The notes under the pieces were generated by a model that was not told where the DNA came from, made no database searches, and saw only the letters and a list, made by a program, of their open reading frames with translations. Both the position numbers and the translations under genes were made by a program. A stretch of DNA of 6,845 nucleotides from Actinomycetes bacterium (GTDB lineage Bacteria; Actinomycetota; Humimicrobiia; Humimicrobiales; Humimicrobiaceae): the NCBI GenBank assembly GCA_030609215.1, contig JAUWCR010000070.1, forward strand, positions 1 through 6,845. Reading direction: 5' to 3'. Below are positions 4,998-6,845 of this stretch, piece after piece; the stretch's first letter is position 1, and each line of letters begins with the position of its first letter.

Positions 4998-5627
4998 ATG
5001 GATAAAAATATTAGAAAATCGGATATTTTAACAATAGTAAAAGAGGATATATTAAGAATACTAGGTGAAGAAGAGGACATAGTTTCTTTAGATTCTATTA
5101 GGGATGAGCTTAAAGTTTTAGATGCTTATATATCTAATGCAGTGAAAAGTCTAGAAAATGAAAATTTAATATTAGTTAAAGATAATTTTATTAAATTAAC
5201 ACAAAGTGGAGAGGTTAAAGCAAAGGAGATTTTAAAATACCATCTTATACTGGAAAATTATTTCAAAGAAACTAAAAGTAGTGCAGAAGCTCATGAAATC
5301 AGTCATATTCTTGAACATTATATTTCAAAAGAAGTGATTGATAATATAAAAAAGCTAACCACACTAAAAGGTAAAGGTACGCCATTAATAGAATTTAATC
5401 AGAGAAGAGGGATGATAAGTGATATCTCAGTTGGCATAGGATTATTTGATAGAATAATCAGCATGGGAATATATCCTGGCGAGGAAATTACTGTAGTAAA
5501 TAAGACGCCAAGCGGCGTGATTTTTAAGGTTAAAAATAAAAAATTTTTTTTCAACAAAGAAATTGCAAAAAAGATTCATGTAATAAAAGATGGAAAAAAT
5601 AAAAGTACTTATTATTGGACAGCCTAA
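4998..5627 (+). CDS. DtxR-like metal-dependent regulator with C-terminal FeoA/SH3-like domain
   Basis: The protein has 209 residues (Corynebacterium DtxR has 226) in three parts. Residues 7-75 form a winged helix ending in the wing sequence NFIKLTQSGEVKA. Residues 76-118 form the DtxR dimerisation and metal domain. Residues 125-197 form a FeoA/SH3-like barrel with the signature RIISMGIYPGEEITVV. Metal-site residues are visible: His82 and Glu86 (HxxxE), His99, His103, Glu106 and His107. By alignment these match DtxR His79, Glu83, His98, Cys102, Glu105 and His106, so Cys102 is replaced by His. The gene overlaps feoB by 38 bases and no separate feoA is seen, so it probably represses the operon when Fe(II) (or Mn(II)) is plentiful; its barrel might also serve FeoB as FeoA does. 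ATG 4998 is the only sensible start, but its ribosome binding site is weak (GAAG 13 bases upstream). Confidence 0.85.
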   Translation: MDKNIRKSDILTIVKEDILRILGEEEDIVSLDSIRDELKVLDAYISNAVKSLENENLILVKDNFIKLTQSGEVKAKEILKYHLILENYFKETKSSAEAHEISHILEHYISKEVIDNIKKLTTLKGKGTPLIEFNQRRGMISDISVGIGLFDRIISMGIYPGEEITVVNKTPSGVIFKVKNKKFFFNKEIAKKIHVIKDGKNKSTYYWTA

Positions 5628-6845
5628 TACAGGAAAATCTACATTACTAAATGCATTAATAGGCACAAAAGTTATAATATCTAATTATCCTGGGACCAGT
5701 GTAGAAATAACAAGTGGTAAAAAGATAGTGAGTGGTGTAGAAATTGAGTTTTCAGATACCCCTGGAATATATTCTATTTCTGATAGAAGTGAAGAGGAAA
5801 AAGTTACAGAGAAGGCATTGTTTGAAGAAAAAGTAGATATAGCAGTTGTAATTGCTGATGCTATGTCTATTGAAAGAAGCCTTTATATTATCCTGCAGAT
5901 AATGGAAGCAAGGATACCAACAATAGTAGCTGTAAATTTTGTAGAGGAAGCTGAGAAAAAGGGTATAAAGGTAGATTTTAAAAGATTGGAGAAAATTCTC
6001 AGTATTCCAGTCTTACCCATAAATCCCTTAACTAAAAAGGGTATTAACAAGCTGATAGATAGAATATTAGCAAATAAAATTTCTACAGAGCAATACTTTG
6101 ATATTAGATATGATGATCATATTGAAGATGCGATAAATGAAGTTTCTACTCAGGTTAGGGGAGATTTTCCAGTAAGATTTGTTTCTCTAAGGGTTTTAGA
6201 GGGAGATGAAGATTTTAAAAAATATCTAAAAAAAGGAGGTGTTGTAGAAAAAATAAAAGCAGGTTTAAAAAGCCACCCGGAAGTTTCAAATGATATATCT
6301 ATAACAAGATATGGAACAGCTTCATTTATAGCAGAAGAAGTTGTAGAGATGGTTTCCCTGAAAAGTGAAAGAAGGTTGCAGAGCAGAATTGATAAAATTA
6401 TATTGCATAAAATATGGGGCCCGACTATTACTATTATTTTTCTACTTTTAATTTTTGGAATACTTTTGTATCTTGGAAATTTTATTCAAGGTTTTCTTAT
6501 GAATAGTTCAGGACTTTTACTTGGTAAATTGAGTGGAGTAAATCAATCAATTATTTCTATAATATTAATAAGTGGTTTAGAGGGTCTTGTAGCTGGTATT
6601 TCTATTGCCTTGCCTTACGTGTTTTTATTTTATTTTATTTTTGGGTTGCTGGAAGATATAGGATTTCTACCAAGATTTATTATTAACGTAGAAAGATTTA
6701 CAAAAAAGATAGGACTACCAGGAAAGGCATTTATTCCTTTAGCATTAGGGATGGGATGCACGGCACCTGCAACTACTGCTACAAGAGTTTTAGCAAACAA
6801 AAAGGAACAATTTCATACTGCTATTTTTTTTGGATTTGTACCATG
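5590..6845 (+). CDS. feoB: FeoB-type ferrous iron transporter, partial at the window end
   Basis: The first 418 residues are present; the C-terminus is outside the window. FeoB imports Fe(II) across the cytoplasmic membrane. The N-terminal G domain has G1 GQPNTGKST (10-18), G2 in PGTSVE (34-39), G3 DTPG (56-59) and a G4 position reading NFVE (116-119). Consensus is GNPNVGKST, a Thr two before the Glu at G2, DLPG, and NxxD, so G1, G2, G3 and G4 each deviate. A GDI-like linker follows (PVRFVSLRVLEGDEDF). Membrane segments begin near 277. The Gate motifs LEDIGF (354-359) and GMGCTAPATTATR (387-399) match the family's LEDSGY and GxGCNVPAxxATR; the final TG probably starts the Cys of the PFxxC motif. 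ATG 5590 is fixed by an in-frame TAA six bases upstream. It lies inside the regulator gene and lacks a good ribosome binding site, implying coupling. Another transported metal cannot be excluded. Confidence 0.87.
   Translation, partial: MEKIKVLIIGQPNTGKSTLLNALIGTKVIISNYPGTSVEITSGKKIVSGVEIEFSDTPGIYSISDRSEEEKVTEKALFEEKVDIAVVIADAMSIERSLYIILQIMEARIPTIVAVNFVEEAEKKGIKVDFKRLEKILSIPVLPINPLTKKGINKLIDRILANKISTEQYFDIRYDDHIEDAINEVSTQVRGDFPVRFVSLRVLEGDEDFKKYLKKGGVVEKIKAGLKSHPEVSNDISITRYGTASFIAEEVVEMVSLKSERRLQSRIDKIILHKIWGPTITIIFLLLIFGILLYLGNFIQGFLMNSSGLLLGKLSGVNQSIISIILISGLEGLVAGISIALPYVFLFYFIFGLLEDIGFLPRFIINVERFTKKIGLPGKAFIPLALGMGCTAPATTATRVLANKKEQFHTAIFFGFVP

Noticed and set aside
5442..5666. Minus-strand frame of 74 codons across the regulator/feoB junction.
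   Set aside because: Both plus-strand genes have clear family motifs here; the antisense frame has none and no upstream signals.

Overview
The window is AT-rich (roughly 30% G+C by eye) with tightly packed genes, TTG and ATG starts, AGGAGG-type ribosome binding sites and four-base ATGA overlaps. This fits a low-G+C anaerobic bacterium of the Clostridia/Halanaerobiia type; another AT-rich anaerobic lineage such as Atribacterota cannot be excluded. There are no rRNA or tRNA genes, CRISPR arrays, transposases or phage genes. Nothing suggests recent transfer; it reads as ordinary chromosome with some unusual small-scale features.

Region 1 (1-1996): a 23-codon hydrophobic peptide gene has the best ribosome binding site in the window. 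A polytopic membrane HD-GYP protein follows (probable cyclic-di-GMP phosphodiesterase), with its own candidate promoter. A 172-residue membrane protein of uncertain family overlaps it by four bases.

Region 2 (1997-4383): a 141-base gap carries an extended -10 promoter and two inverted repeats. It precedes two coupled dehydrogenase genes: a long-chain polyol dehydrogenase of the mannitol-1-phosphate 5-dehydrogenase family, and a zinc-dependent medium-chain dehydrogenase of the sorbitol/threonine/galactitol-phosphate dehydrogenase type. The start codons of both were re-chosen from ribosome binding site placement and family N-termini. Together they look like a sugar-alcohol (or sugar-alcohol phosphate) oxidation module; no transporter or kinase is in the window.

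Region 3 (4384-4997): a small TPR protein lies on the minus strand, convergent with the dehydrogenases. Its promoter sits so close to its ATG that the mRNA may be leaderless. The 237-base gap between it and the iron genes also holds a perfect TTGACA box and short palindromes that could form the iron-responsive control region.

Region 4 (4998-6845): a DtxR-like regulator with a C-terminal FeoA/SH3-like domain overlaps by 38 bases a FeoB-type ferrous iron transporter, which runs off the window end. Its G-protein motifs differ from consensus at several positions, including NxxE in place of NxxD at G4. The regulator has His where DtxR has its Cys ligand and MntR a Glu. This pair, and the peptide upstream of the HD-GYP gene, are the most interesting parts of the window.
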